Assembly: GCA_001829315.1 (NCBI GenBank)
Contig: MIAY01000001.1
Span: forward strand, 386,927 to 450,926
DNA: 64,000 nt
Origin: Spirochaetes bacterium GWE1_32_154
GTDB lineage: Bacteria > Spirochaetota > GWE2-31-10
Direction: 5' to 3'
Shown here: positions 37,824-45,415 of the stretch, piece after piece
Position numbering within the stretch: the first letter of the stretch is position 1
How the letters are laid out: each line of letters begins with the position of its first letter
Notes under the pieces: model-generated
The model's database searches: none
The model's input: the letters and a program-made list of their open reading frames with translations, nothing else
What the model was told of the DNA's origin: nothing
Made by a program: the position numbers and the translations under genes

Positions 37824-38900
37824 CTATTTAAATTTATAATTTTCACTAATTTTATTACCATCAACATCATATTTCATTTCTATAACAACATTGTTTGTTC
37901 CATATACTAACACATCTTTTGACCCGTCGTCATGAATTGTTTCAATTTCCTTTATTGTACCATTTTCAATTGTTTCTGTTTTATACAGTTTTTCTTTGTA
38001 ATAAAAATTGGTTTGTTTAATATTTAAACCTACAATTTGTTTTTCCATAATCAAATTATCTTTATCATCAAATGCTTTTTCTTTAATCATTTCAATAGCA
38101 TTTTCAGATAATACATGTTCTTTTATATCCCGGCCATCTTCATCATACCATGTTTTTATCTGTTTCTTTGTTAACAGATTAGTTTCATCTTTTAAAATAC
38201 GAATACCGGCTTTAGAATAAGTGTTATCCCATTTTAAAGTTTCTTTTTCAATCCCTGCGGCATCTATACTTAAAACTTCACCTTTAATTTCCTGACCATT
38301 CGGATTATAATAGAAAATATACCGTTTATCTTTTAATGTATAATATTCTTTTACAATAATTCCTTTTGTCGTAAAAAAAGAATCCCAATAAACAATTTTA
38401 CCATCGTGCATTTCAGTTATAATCTGCTTAATTCTATACTGACTGTCATATCTGTACAAAATAGAATTAACTCTGTTTAAATATAAATCATTTATTATTT
38501 CTTTGCTTAAAAGACCGTCTTTATTATATTCATAGGATGTATTTTTCATAATTCTGCCGTCCCGATATTCGACAAGATTTAATTTATGACCGGCTGAATC
38601 ATAAATAAATTTTTCTGTTAAGTTAAAATCTTTGTAATAATTTTCTTCACGAAGTTTATCTTCAGAATAAATATATTCCCACCGTTTCACTTCTTTATCT
38701 TTTTCATACAAAGTTTTACTAAGTAACTTTTCATCTGTTATTATACTTTTTACAACAAATTTATATTCAGACTTTTCTGATTCTTTTATATTCAAAAGCA
38801 GAAGTCCATTATAGTTCGATCTATAAAACTGTATCTCAGTAAAAGCGTTAAGAATAAAAAAATTAATAAGTAAAAGTATGCTAATTAAAAATTCTTTCAA
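37824..38900 (-). CDS. Secreted YD/RHS-like repeat protein
   Basis: 358 residues from a TTG start at 38900 (GAGAG upstream); no later start keeps the signal peptide LISILLLINFFILNAF. The mature part is built from short YxYDxxGxxxKxxxY-like repeats (FIYDSAGHKLNLVEYRDGR; YEYNKDGLLSKEIIND; YRYDSQYRIKQIITE) resembling RHS/YD or YwqK-type repeats. There is no polymorphic toxin tip. The first 20 bp overlap the end of ftsY, so translation is coupled. A periplasmic or surface location is expected; the function is unknown. Confidence 0.6.
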   Translation of the reverse strand: MKEFLISILLLINFFILNAFTEIQFYRSNYNGLLLLNIKESEKSEYKFVVKSIITDEKLLSKTLYEKDKEVKRWEYIYSEDKLREENYYKDFNLTEKFIYDSAGHKLNLVEYRDGRIMKNTSYEYNKDGLLSKEIINDLYLNRVNSILYRYDSQYRIKQIITEMHDGKIVYWDSFFTTKGIIVKEYYTLKDKRYIFYYNPNGQEIKGEVLSIDAAGIEKETLKWDNTYSKAGIRILKDETNLLTKKQIKTWYDEDGRDIKEHVLSENAIEMIKEKAFDDKDNLIMEKQIVGLNIKQTNFYYKEKLYKTETIENGTIKEIETIHDDGSKDVLVYGTNNVVIEMKYDVDGNKISENYKFK

Positions 38901-39879
38901 TGAATTTCTCTCTGTTAAAAACTTCTATATCTTCAATTTTTTCGCCTTTACCAATAAATGTAAATGGAATATTTAATTTTTTTGATATATTAAAAACGAT
39001 TCCGCCTTTACTTAACGCATCATATTTAGTCATCATAATCATATTAACACCAACGACTTCATTAAAAACATGTGCCTGATGAAACGCATTTTGCCCTGTA
39101 GTTGCGTCAATCACAAGTAAATTGTGTGTGTCGCATCCGCCTTTAGTTTCTATAATTTTATACATCTTTTTTAATTCATCCATAAGATGTTTTTTATTTT
39201 GCAATCGTCCTGCTGTATCAATAATTAATAGATCAACACCTTTACTCTTTGCAGAATCAACAGCGTCATAAACAATACTTGCAGGATCAGCACCTTCACC
39301 CTGTTTAACAATTGGAATATCCATAACCTTTGCCCATCGTGTCAACTGTTCTGTAGCTGCAGCTCTAAATGTATCAGCGGCGGCAAGTAAAACAGTTTTA
39401 CCTTTTTTCAAGTGGAAATTTGCAAGTTTACCGATTGAGGTTGTTTTCCCTACACCATTCACGCCAAGAACGAGAACGATATTAAGCACACCATCTTTTA
39501 AGATATATTCTTTATCACATATAATATCATGGAGTTCTTTTTTTAAAAACTCAATAGCATTTTCAATAGTGTTAAGCCCTTTAAGACGTAATTTTGTAAT
39601 TAATGTCGAACTGATTTGCGGACCAATATCAGATGATAATAAAACTTCTTCCAGTTTTAATAAATCATTATCATCAAGACTTTTACCGGTGAACAATTTT
39701 CTGAGATTATCACCAAGACTATCTTTTTTTACTAAAGCACCGGTATAATAATCTTTACCTTTTACGCCTTTGCCATATAATTTTTTCGAATTTTGTAAAG
39801 CAAATCTAAAAATGAGGGCCACTATTACAATACTAAAAACAATACAAATCAATATAAAAACAGTGTTGCTTATCACCAT
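38881..39879 (-). CDS. ftsY: Signal recognition particle receptor FtsY
   Basis: 332 residues. A membrane helix at about 5-27 replaces the long acidic domain of E. coli FtsY. The N domain (about 55-120) and the GTPase G domain follow: G1 GVNGVGKTTS (about 136), AADTFRAAATEQL, G3 DTAGR, and the C-terminal FTFIGKGEKIEDIEVFN, all diagnostic of FtsY. The G4 region reads TKYDALSKGG rather than the usual TKLDGTAKGG: the specificity Thr, Lys and Asp remain but the closing loop differs. It docks SRP-ribosome complexes at the membrane. GGGAG precedes the ATG. Confidence 0.93.
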   Translation of the reverse strand: MVISNTVFILICIVFSIVIVALIFRFALQNSKKLYGKGVKGKDYYTGALVKKDSLGDNLRKLFTGKSLDDNDLLKLEEVLLSSDIGPQISSTLITKLRLKGLNTIENAIEFLKKELHDIICDKEYILKDGVLNIVLVLGVNGVGKTTSIGKLANFHLKKGKTVLLAAADTFRAAATEQLTRWAKVMDIPIVKQGEGADPASIVYDAVDSAKSKGVDLLIIDTAGRLQNKKHLMDELKKMYKIIETKGGCDTHNLLVIDATTGQNAFHQAHVFNEVVGVNMIMMTKYDALSKGGIVFNISKKLNIPFTFIGKGEKIEDIEVFNREKFIERIFN

Positions 39880-40055
39880 AAAAAAATCTCCCGAATACTA
39901 AAATCAAATTATACAAAGCGGATAGTATCATAGCTTAATAAAGAAGTAAACAAATAAAAATTACACTCTTAATTTTACATTTGCCGGATCAGAAATGGTT
40001 TAATTTGATTTTTTTAATTTATACAATACAGTTGAAAATACCGGCATTACTCAGA
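39880..40055. other. AT-rich gap upstream of ftsY
   Basis: A TATAAT read leftward (39913-39908) may be the ftsY -10, but there is no good -35 element. I see no gene in this stretch; it leads into the accessory island. Confidence 0.3.
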
Positions 40056-40131
40056 AAGCTCAGGAAAATTCAGAAGGGTCGGACCGGCTAAGGGCGGGTA
40101 CCGGGAGATTGTAGAGTAGTGAAGAAGTTCA
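40056..40131 (+). pseudogene. Remnant of the 3' end of an AlbA-type gene
   Basis: This stretch matches the last 76 bp of the AlbA gene ending at 43726. In one frame it reads RVGPAKGGYREIVE then stop, against RVGPAKGGYWEIVES in the intact gene, with a one-base deletion just upstream. The matching continues past the stop into the shared AAGAAGTTCACCATGAAAG trailer. The rest of the gene is absent. Confidence 0.8.
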
Positions 40132-40266
40132 CCATGAAAGAGCCCGGCGGACAAAACGGTTTTATGATTTTCGTGAAAACTACTATGACATTGCAACTTT
40201 CAGATATATTTGTTAAAATACAGCAGGATATTTTATAATAGTAAGATTTTCCATAGGGGGGTATCA

Positions 40267-40482
40267 ATGCAGGCAATAATAGATGTTTCAGATAGTATAC
40301 TAATGGCTTTAAATGAAAAAAAAGATGATTTTCTTGTAAAAATGAAAATATTTACAGCTGTTGCGTATTTCAAAGAAGAGAAGCTATCTCTTGGTAAAGC
40401 AGCAGCATTAGCAGGAATGAATAAAATAAGAATTTCCAGTAAATTATATGATGCTGCACTAAAAAAAGTGAATGAATTATAA
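40267..40482 (+). CDS. UPF0175-like small protein (possible orphan antitoxin)
   Basis: I place the start at the ATG at 40267, behind AGGGGGG, giving 71 residues. AYFKEEKLSLGKAAALAGMNK is the UPF0175 core, a winged-helix-like family usually paired with a PIN-domain toxin. No PIN gene is next to it, and the C-terminus after KIRISSKLYDA departs from the family pattern. It may be an orphan antitoxin whose partner was lost during decay of the surrounding island. Confidence 0.65.
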   Translation: MQAIIDVSDSILMALNEKKDDFLVKMKIFTAVAYFKEEKLSLGKAAALAGMNKIRISSKLYDAALKKVNEL

Positions 40483-40550
40483 TAACTCATTATTATATTC
40501 CGCACTCGTTAATTATCACTAAAACATACCATTCTATAGATGATAGTTAA

Positions 40551-40588
40551 TGAAGTTTACCATGAAGGACACGAAAAGCACGAAGATG
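40551..40588 (+). repeat. Shared island repeat ACCATGAAGGACACGAAAAG, copy 1
   Basis: TTTACCATGAAGGACACGAA followed by AAGCACGAAG recurs almost exactly at 43726-43764, and its core recurs at 42308-42330. It immediately precedes the vsr pseudogene. Confidence 0.8.
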
Positions 40589-40601
40589 AACGGAGCAAAC
40601 A

Positions 40602-40830
40602 ATGCCGGACAGGATTTCGGAAGAACACCGCAGCTGGAATATGAGCAGGATAAGGTCGTAAGATACAAAACCTGAAATTGCAGTCAGAAAACTGTTATTC
40701 AGTATGAGATACCGCTATCGTCTGATTATTGAAATGTCAAAAAGACTTTATCCCGATGGAGTTTTACCAGGTAAAACTGATATTGTTTTGTTGAAGTACA
40801 GGGCTATGGTTTCTGGAATAATTCGGAAAT
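40602..40830 (+). pseudogene. vsr: vsr (very short patch repair endonuclease) pseudogene
   Basis: The sequence reads MPDRIS, then after a one-base insertion EEHRSWNMSRIRS, a TAA stop (40660-40662), and DTKPEIAVRKLLFSMRYRYR. These are the characteristic N-terminal words of Vsr, where KDTKPE is expected, so the stop replaces a Lys codon. A little later LPGKTDIVLLKYRA matches the LPGKPDIV...KYR core with the catalytic Asp. The expected HGCFW region is scrambled and the C-terminal half is missing. Vsr normally nicks T:G mismatches left by cytosine methylation and sits beside a dcm-type methyltransferase; none is present here. Confidence 0.82.
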
Positions 40831-40864
40831 GATAAAAATGGGTATAATTACGGAGGCCTGCTTT

Positions 40865-42172
40865 ATGATTTATCAAGAAAACAGGGATTTGGAATATAAG
40901 CGTGAATTGACAGATAATCTTGAGAAAGAAGCCGTTGCTTTTTTAAACAGTCGCGAAGGCGGTCGAATAATTATCGGTGTTGATACTAAAACTCAAGCTG
41001 TACCGGGTGTTGATAATCCGGATAATATTCAGCTGCAGGTCAAGGATCGATTAAAAAATAACATCGAACCGTCTGTTATGGGACTCTTTGATGTTATTGT
41101 TGAGACTTGTGAAAATAAACCGGTCATTAAAATAATTCTTGCTGCAGGTTCAGAAAAGCCATACTATCTCAAAAAGTATGGAATGACTTCAAAAGGATGT
41201 TTCATTCGAGTCGGTAGTGCCTCAGAACCAATGCAACAGAACATGATCGAATCATTTTTTAGCACCCGCGTGCGGAACTCAATTGGAAAAATGATATCAC
41301 CACGTCAGAGCCTTACCTTTGAACAATTAAAGATATATTATCTTGAACGCGGTTTGAAACTGAATGACGCATTTATGAATAATCTTGAGCTTCTTACACC
41401 TGATGGAAAGCCGAATTACGCAGCGTATCTGTTATCAGATGATAATGGAATTTCGATTCAGATTGCAAAGTATGCAGATACGACCCGGGTTCATCTTACA
41501 GAAAACAGGGATTACGGGCGATGTTCACTTATTAAAGCGTGTAAGCAAGTATTGGAACGAATCGAAGTGGAAAACACCGTGTTTACTCAAATTGGTTATC
41601 CTCTACGGAAAGAACGGGAACTGATTAATAGTGTTGCTGTTCGCGAAGCTGTTATCAATGCAATAGTACATAATGAATATTCAAACGGTAGTTGTCCAAA
41701 GTTTGAATTTTTTTCTGACAGGATTGAAATTACCTCCGCAGGTGGTTTGCCGTACGGTTTATCAAAAGATGATTTCTTTGCAGGTCATTCAGCACCTCGT
41801 AACAAAGAGCTCATGAGAGTTTTTCGTGACCTGGAAATCGTTGAACAACTTGGTTCAGGTATTCCGAGAATTCTTGATGCTTATGGTGAGGAATGCTTTC
41901 AGATAAGCCAGAACTTTATCCGTCTGGTGTTTATTTATGCTAATGAGGGAGTAACTGAGGGAGTAACTGAGGGAGTAACTGAGGGAGTAACTATCGTCAT
42001 GAATTATATAATGACTCATCCCGGCTGCAGAGTTCCTGTTATCGCTGAAGCAGTTAATATTCCTGCTAAATCTGTAGAACGATATATCAGAGTACTGAAA
42101 GAACAGGGGAAAATAATATATTCCGGAGCACCAAAAAGCGGCGGGTATAGAATGATAATGAATAATGAATAA
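40865..42172 (+). CDS. AlbA/HATPase_c_4/winged-helix ATP-binding protein, copy 1
   Basis: About 435 residues from the ATG at 40865, which has GGAGG eight bases upstream. Order: an AlbA_2 (Schlafen-type) nucleic-acid-binding domain (about 1-130, LEYKREL, FLNSREGGRIIIGV); a GHKL ATPase-like domain of the RecG-related type (about 240-370, VREAVINAIVHNEYSNG; IVEQLGSGIPRI); a four-fold GVTE linker repeat (41945-41992); and a C-terminal winged helix ending SGAPKSGGYRM. Such proteins are often called transcriptional regulators or putative helicases and are common in mobile or defence regions; their function is unproven. It appears intact, unlike most neighbours in the island. Confidence 0.8.
   Translation: MIYQENRDLEYKRELTDNLEKEAVAFLNSREGGRIIIGVDTKTQAVPGVDNPDNIQLQVKDRLKNNIEPSVMGLFDVIVETCENKPVIKIILAAGSEKPYYLKKYGMTSKGCFIRVGSASEPMQQNMIESFFSTRVRNSIGKMISPRQSLTFEQLKIYYLERGLKLNDAFMNNLELLTPDGKPNYAAYLLSDDNGISIQIAKYADTTRVHLTENRDYGRCSLIKACKQVLERIEVENTVFTQIGYPLRKERELINSVAVREAVINAIVHNEYSNGSCPKFEFFSDRIEITSAGGLPYGLSKDDFFAGHSAPRNKELMRVFRDLEIVEQLGSGIPRILDAYGEECFQISQNFIRLVFIYANEGVTEGVTEGVTEGVTIVMNYIMTHPGCRVPVIAEAVNIPAKSVERYIRVLKEQGKIIYSGAPKSGGYRMIMNNE
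41945..41992 (+). repeat. Four exact 12 bp in-frame repeats (GVTE linker)
   Basis: GAGGGAGTAACT occurs four times head to tail inside the AlbA gene, between the ATPase-like domain and the winged helix. Units are multiples of three, so slippage would change linker length but not the frame. Confidence 0.95.
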
Positions 42173-42307
42173 TTGCGAATGTAGAATTTTATCTAAGGAC
42201 TCTTTATTGCCGGGTGGTAGAACCTCCAAAGAATTTCCACCACGAAAGAGCCCGCCGAACAAGGGATTTTGCTAATGCAAAGATTTCGCAGTAGCCTGCA
42301 AAACTCC

Positions 42308-42330
42308 GAAAGGACACGAAATGCACGAAG
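42308..42330 (+). repeat. Shared island repeat, diverged copy
   Basis: AAAGGACACGAAATGCACGA is a partial match to the repeats at 40551 and 43726. The adjacent 42236-42256 (CCACGAAAGAGCCCG) matches 40130-40148. Together they show the 210 bp gap between the two AlbA genes is built from recycled island sequence. Confidence 0.6.
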
Positions 42331-42382
42331 TTGGATAGATTTGATTATGAAAGATAGAATCAAAGGTCAAAAGGATGGAGTC

Positions 42383-43726
42383 ATGAATCATGAATCACAA
42401 ATTGAAGAATGGAAGGAAAGCTGGAAAGATGAGTATATAAAGTGGATATGCGGTTTTGCCAATGCATCCGGTGGTGTACTGATAATCGGGAAAAATGACG
42501 AAGGTCAAATCTCCGGGGTTCATAATCCTGAAAAACTTCTTGAAGATATACCCAATAAAATTAGAGATATTCTCGGAATCATCGTTGAGGTAAATCTTGA
42601 AATCATAAAAGATAAACCTTTGATCATAATTAAAGTTCCTTCATATCCATATCCGGTTAATTATAAAGGCGAATATCATTACAGAAGCGGTTCAACTAAA
42701 CAGATTCTAAAAGGTCAGGCGTTAAATGCATTCCTATTAAAATCGTATGGTAAACACTGGGACGGTGTTGAAGTTCCCGGAATTACTGTATCAGAGTTCG
42801 ATGAAAGATCATTCCATTCTTTTCTAAAGAAAGCAGTGAAATCACAGCGAATTGACAGTGATCATCTTCCTGTAGATTATACTGACTTACTGGATAAATT
42901 GCACCTCATGGAAAATGGATTTATAAAACGGGCTGCAGTGTTGTTATTTGCAGTAGAACCGCAGAATTATATAACCGGTGCATTTATTAAAATAGCATAT
43001 TTCGATACACCGGCAGAGATTATTTTCCAGGATGTTATTGAGGGAAACCTGTTGAATCAGGCGGATAGAGTATTTGATTTGCTCTTTTCAAAATACCTTA
43101 AAGCCCGGATATCTTATGAAGGTAATCAGAGAGTGGAAGAATTTGATTATGACCGGTATGCACTCAGAGAAGTTATACATAATGCTATTGTTCATAAAGA
43201 TTATTCAAGTGGCATACCTATTCAGATTGGCGTTTTAAAAGACAGACTTTTTGTGTACAATGCAGGCCATCTTCCTCAAAATTGGACTATTGAGACTATT
43301 ACCTCCCAACACCGTTCGATTCCTTATAATCCCGATATTGCCAATGCCTTTTTTAAAGCCGGACTGGTAGAGTCATGGGGAAGAGGAATTGAAAAAATAA
43401 TCAGCTCAACTAAATCGTTCAATAATACACTACCTGTATTTACATGGGATAACGGATTAAATGTTGAGTTTAAGTCTCAATACCCTGATACTGTCAGCAT
43501 TATAGAAAGTTCGGAGAAAAGTTCGGAGAAAAGTTCGGAGAAAAGTTCGGAGAAAATAGTAGAATTGATACGCAAAAACCGGGAAATATCGGCACTTACT
43601 ATTGCTGAAAATATCGGCATCACTCAAAGAGCAGTAGAAAAACAAATTTCTAAACTTAAAGATGAAGGAAAACTCAGAAGAGTCGGACCAGCTAAGGGCG
43701 GGTACTGGGAGATTGTTGAAAGTTAA
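42383..43726 (+). CDS. AlbA/HATPase_c_4/winged-helix ATP-binding protein, copy 2
   Basis: About 447 residues from the ATG at 42383 (AAGGATGGAG upstream); an apparent 38-residue N-terminal extension has no ribosome binding site and runs through repeat sequence. It has the same architecture as the previous gene but is distant in sequence: AlbA_2 (ICGFANASGGVLIIGKNDEG), an ATPase-like domain (ALREVIHNAIVHKDYSSG; GLVESWGRGIEKI), a four-fold SSEK linker repeat (43508-43555), and a winged helix ending RVGPAKGGYWEIV. A decayed 3' copy lies at 40056-40131. The two genes are probably old paralogues rather than a recent duplication. Confidence 0.8.
   Translation: MNHESQIEEWKESWKDEYIKWICGFANASGGVLIIGKNDEGQISGVHNPEKLLEDIPNKIRDILGIIVEVNLEIIKDKPLIIIKVPSYPYPVNYKGEYHYRSGSTKQILKGQALNAFLLKSYGKHWDGVEVPGITVSEFDERSFHSFLKKAVKSQRIDSDHLPVDYTDLLDKLHLMENGFIKRAAVLLFAVEPQNYITGAFIKIAYFDTPAEIIFQDVIEGNLLNQADRVFDLLFSKYLKARISYEGNQRVEEFDYDRYALREVIHNAIVHKDYSSGIPIQIGVLKDRLFVYNAGHLPQNWTIETITSQHRSIPYNPDIANAFFKAGLVESWGRGIEKIISSTKSFNNTLPVFTWDNGLNVEFKSQYPDTVSIIESSEKSSEKSSEKSSEKIVELIRKNREISALTIAENIGITQRAVEKQISKLKDEGKLRRVGPAKGGYWEIVES
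43508..43555 (+). repeat. Four exact 12 bp in-frame repeats (SSEK linker)
   Basis: AGTTCGGAGAAA occurs four times in tandem at the same domain boundary as the unrelated GVTE repeat of the neighbouring paralogue. Confidence 0.95.
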
Positions 43727-43764
43727 GAAGCTCACCATGAAGGACACGAAAAGCACGAAGAGGA
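43726..43764 (+). repeat. Shared island repeat, copy 2
   Basis: AAGCTCACCATGAAGGACAC followed by GAAAAGCACGAAG directly follows the AlbA stop and precedes the GxxExxY gene. It is nearly identical to 40551-40588. Confidence 0.8.
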
Positions 43765-43787
43765 AAGAATTTTTTAATTAACTCGAG

Positions 43788-44063
43788 GTGGAAATGGTTT
43801 TTGATGAATTATCTCACAAAGTAATTGGTTGTTGTATTGAAGTCCATAAATTTCCTGGTCCGGGTTTATTAGAGAATGCCTATAAAAGCTGCCTGGCATC
43901 AGAACTGCAGGAAATTGGTTTAAAGTATAAAATGGAATATGAATTGCCGGTTATTTATAAAGATAAGTTTATTGAATGTGGCTATAGAATAGATTTATTG
44001 ATTGAAGATTGCTTGATAGTTGAGTTAAAAAGTGTTGAGAAACTTTTAGCTATACATGGCTGA
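43788..44063 (+). pseudogene. Truncated GxxExxY-family gene
   Basis: 91 residues. The N-terminal words SHKVIGCCIEVHKFPGPGLL and the name-giving motif GLLENAY are clear, and the PD-(D/E)xK-like core RIDLLIEDCLIVELKSVEKL is kept. Family members continue after this point for about 35-40 residues (usually LLPIHEAQLLTYL and beyond); here the frame stops at LLAIHG. A different truncated frame begins at once, so a deletion or recombination joined two genes at about 44060. GAGGTGG precedes the ATG. Confidence 0.8.
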
Positions 44064-44071
44064 CATTTTTT

Positions 44072-44623
44072 TTGCAAAAGAATCTTGGTGGCAAATCTTA
44101 TACGTATAAAATTAGAAACTCCGATGATCTGTATCTTTCAGAACCCGCACGTATTCCACTGTACGGCATGAATCAGATAAGGTATAACGATTTAGTTCTT
44201 TCTGCAGAAATTAGAGATAAATCAGCAGAATATTCACGCGCATTTATCGAGGGTAAAGCCGAATATTATCATACACCCCTGGGTAAAACAGTAAAAGATG
44301 GTATTTCGAAAGAGATTGTCAAAGAAATCAAATATTTTGCACCGGTTTCGCTATTTCCAGACGGATTGAAAAAATGCATCTATCTCTATCCTGTTATTAA
44401 GATTGTGTTGAAAAAGAGAAAAGATATTAATCGTGAAGCAGGCAGTGATAATAAAGAGTATGCTGAAAATGATTACTGGCTTTTCAGACTTGGTAAACCT
44501 GTCCTTCTTGAAAAAGAAGTAATAAAAAAGTGTAAAGATGAATCTTTCAGGTTACGTCTTATTACTTCTGATTCGATTTTTTCTATGTCAGACTATGAAG
44601 AACTCAGTGAGTGTTATCAATAA
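44072..44623 (+). pseudogene. Headless ORF fused by deletion to GxxExxY gene
   Basis: 183 codons are open from a TTG at 44072 in a different frame from the GxxExxY gene, with no ribosome binding site and no ATG near the 5' end. The composition looks like real coding sequence (SEPARIPLYGMNQIRYNDLV; SRAFIEGKAEYYHTPLGKTV; YWLFRLGKPVLLEKEV). I do not recognise the family. It is most simply the C-terminal part of a larger gene whose start was lost at the junction near 44060. Confidence 0.6.
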
Positions 44624-44643
44624 ATCCCCACCCCCAATAGCAA

Positions 44644-44797
44644 ATCGCTATTATACAAAGTAAAACTCATTTTCATACCATAAGATAGCATAACACCAAC
44701 TCAGGGAATCAGGGAATGTCCGGAGTTTCTACTAGTGAACAGTCGAATTGATCAGAAATATTTTTTCTTCCGGGATAATATTGAAGAATAAATTGCT
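44644..44797 (-). pseudogene. Decayed copy of the TonB-receptor/lipoprotein gene junction
   Basis: Read leftward this gives FILQYYPGRKNISDQFDCSL then VETPDIP and a stop, against FIPQYYPGRKNIPDQYDGSI and IETPGIPW at the end of the intact receptor gene (47189). The Trp codon has become TGA. The neighbouring 44644-44664 is identical over 21 bases to 46498-46518 in the tail of the adjacent lipoprotein gene. The remnant therefore joins the two gene tails after an internal loss of about 680 bp. Confidence 0.88.
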
Positions 44798-44881
44798 TTG
44801 TATACGCCAGTTAATGAGTATGTGCATACTCTTTGAAAAATCCTTTACCAAAATCTGCTGTAAGCTGATGAGACAATTCCT

Positions 44882-45334
44882 CTAAAGCATATCCAGAATT
44901 TCTTTTGCATGATTTGCCGGCTTTACTTTTTCAAAAACCTTACTAACTCTTCCTGATTCATCAATAATGAAAGTAGTCCTCATTACTCCCATATATTTTC
45001 TTCCATACATGTTTTTCTCTTTCCAGACATCATATAATTCACAAATAGTATGTTCAGTATCTGTTAGAAGAAAAAATTGTAAATTATATTTAGCTCTGAA
45101 TTGAGCATGTGTTTTCTCACCATCAGGACTAACACCGATTATTATTGCATTTTTTGCCATAAAATCGTCATAACTGTCTCTAAATCCGCATGCTTCTGTT
45201 GTACAACCCGGAGTGTCATCTTTGGGATAAAAATATAAAACAATTTTTTTTCCTTGAAAATCTGAAAGTTTTAATGTGTTTCCATTATCAAGTGTTGCCT
45301 GAAAATCTAATGCCATATCATTTTCTTTTAACAT
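44882..45334 (-). CDS. bcp: Bcp-type peroxiredoxin (thiol peroxidase)
   Basis: 150 residues, normal for the family. The active site DDTPGCTTEACGFRD carries the peroxidatic Cys and, five residues on, the resolving Cys of atypical two-Cys Bcp enzymes. Other family words are VLYFYPK and IGVSPDGEKTHAQF. It reduces peroxides with electrons from thioredoxin in the cytoplasm. GAGG precedes the ATG. It lies 81 bp downstream of the MsrB-MsrA gene on the same strand, a natural oxidative-stress pairing. Confidence 0.93.
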   Translation of the reverse strand: MLKENDMALDFQATLDNGNTLKLSDFQGKKIVLYFYPKDDTPGCTTEACGFRDSYDDFMAKNAIIIGVSPDGEKTHAQFRAKYNLQFFLLTDTEHTICELYDVWKEKNMYGRKYMGVMRTTFIIDESGRVSKVFEKVKPANHAKEILDML

Positions 45335-45415
45335 ATCTACCTCTTTAGATTAAAGTCTATAGAAAATTAATAATACTGTCAATAAAAAATAGATCGAGTT
45401 TAAAACTGAATTGGC

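Noticed and set aside
41945-41992. 12 bp tandem repeats as a CRISPR or iteron array
   Set aside because: The repeats touch without spacers and lie inside a coding frame, so they are a protein linker expansion.
42269-42382. N-terminal extension of the second AlbA gene
   Set aside because: It runs through island repeat sequence and lacks a ribosome binding site; the ATG at 42383 has AAGGATGGAG upstream and begins near the family start.
44816-44831. GAGTATGTGCATACTC as a terminator hairpin
   Set aside because: The stem is seven pairs around only two bases, which cannot fold as a normal RNA hairpin; it could at most be an operator and lies in decayed sequence.
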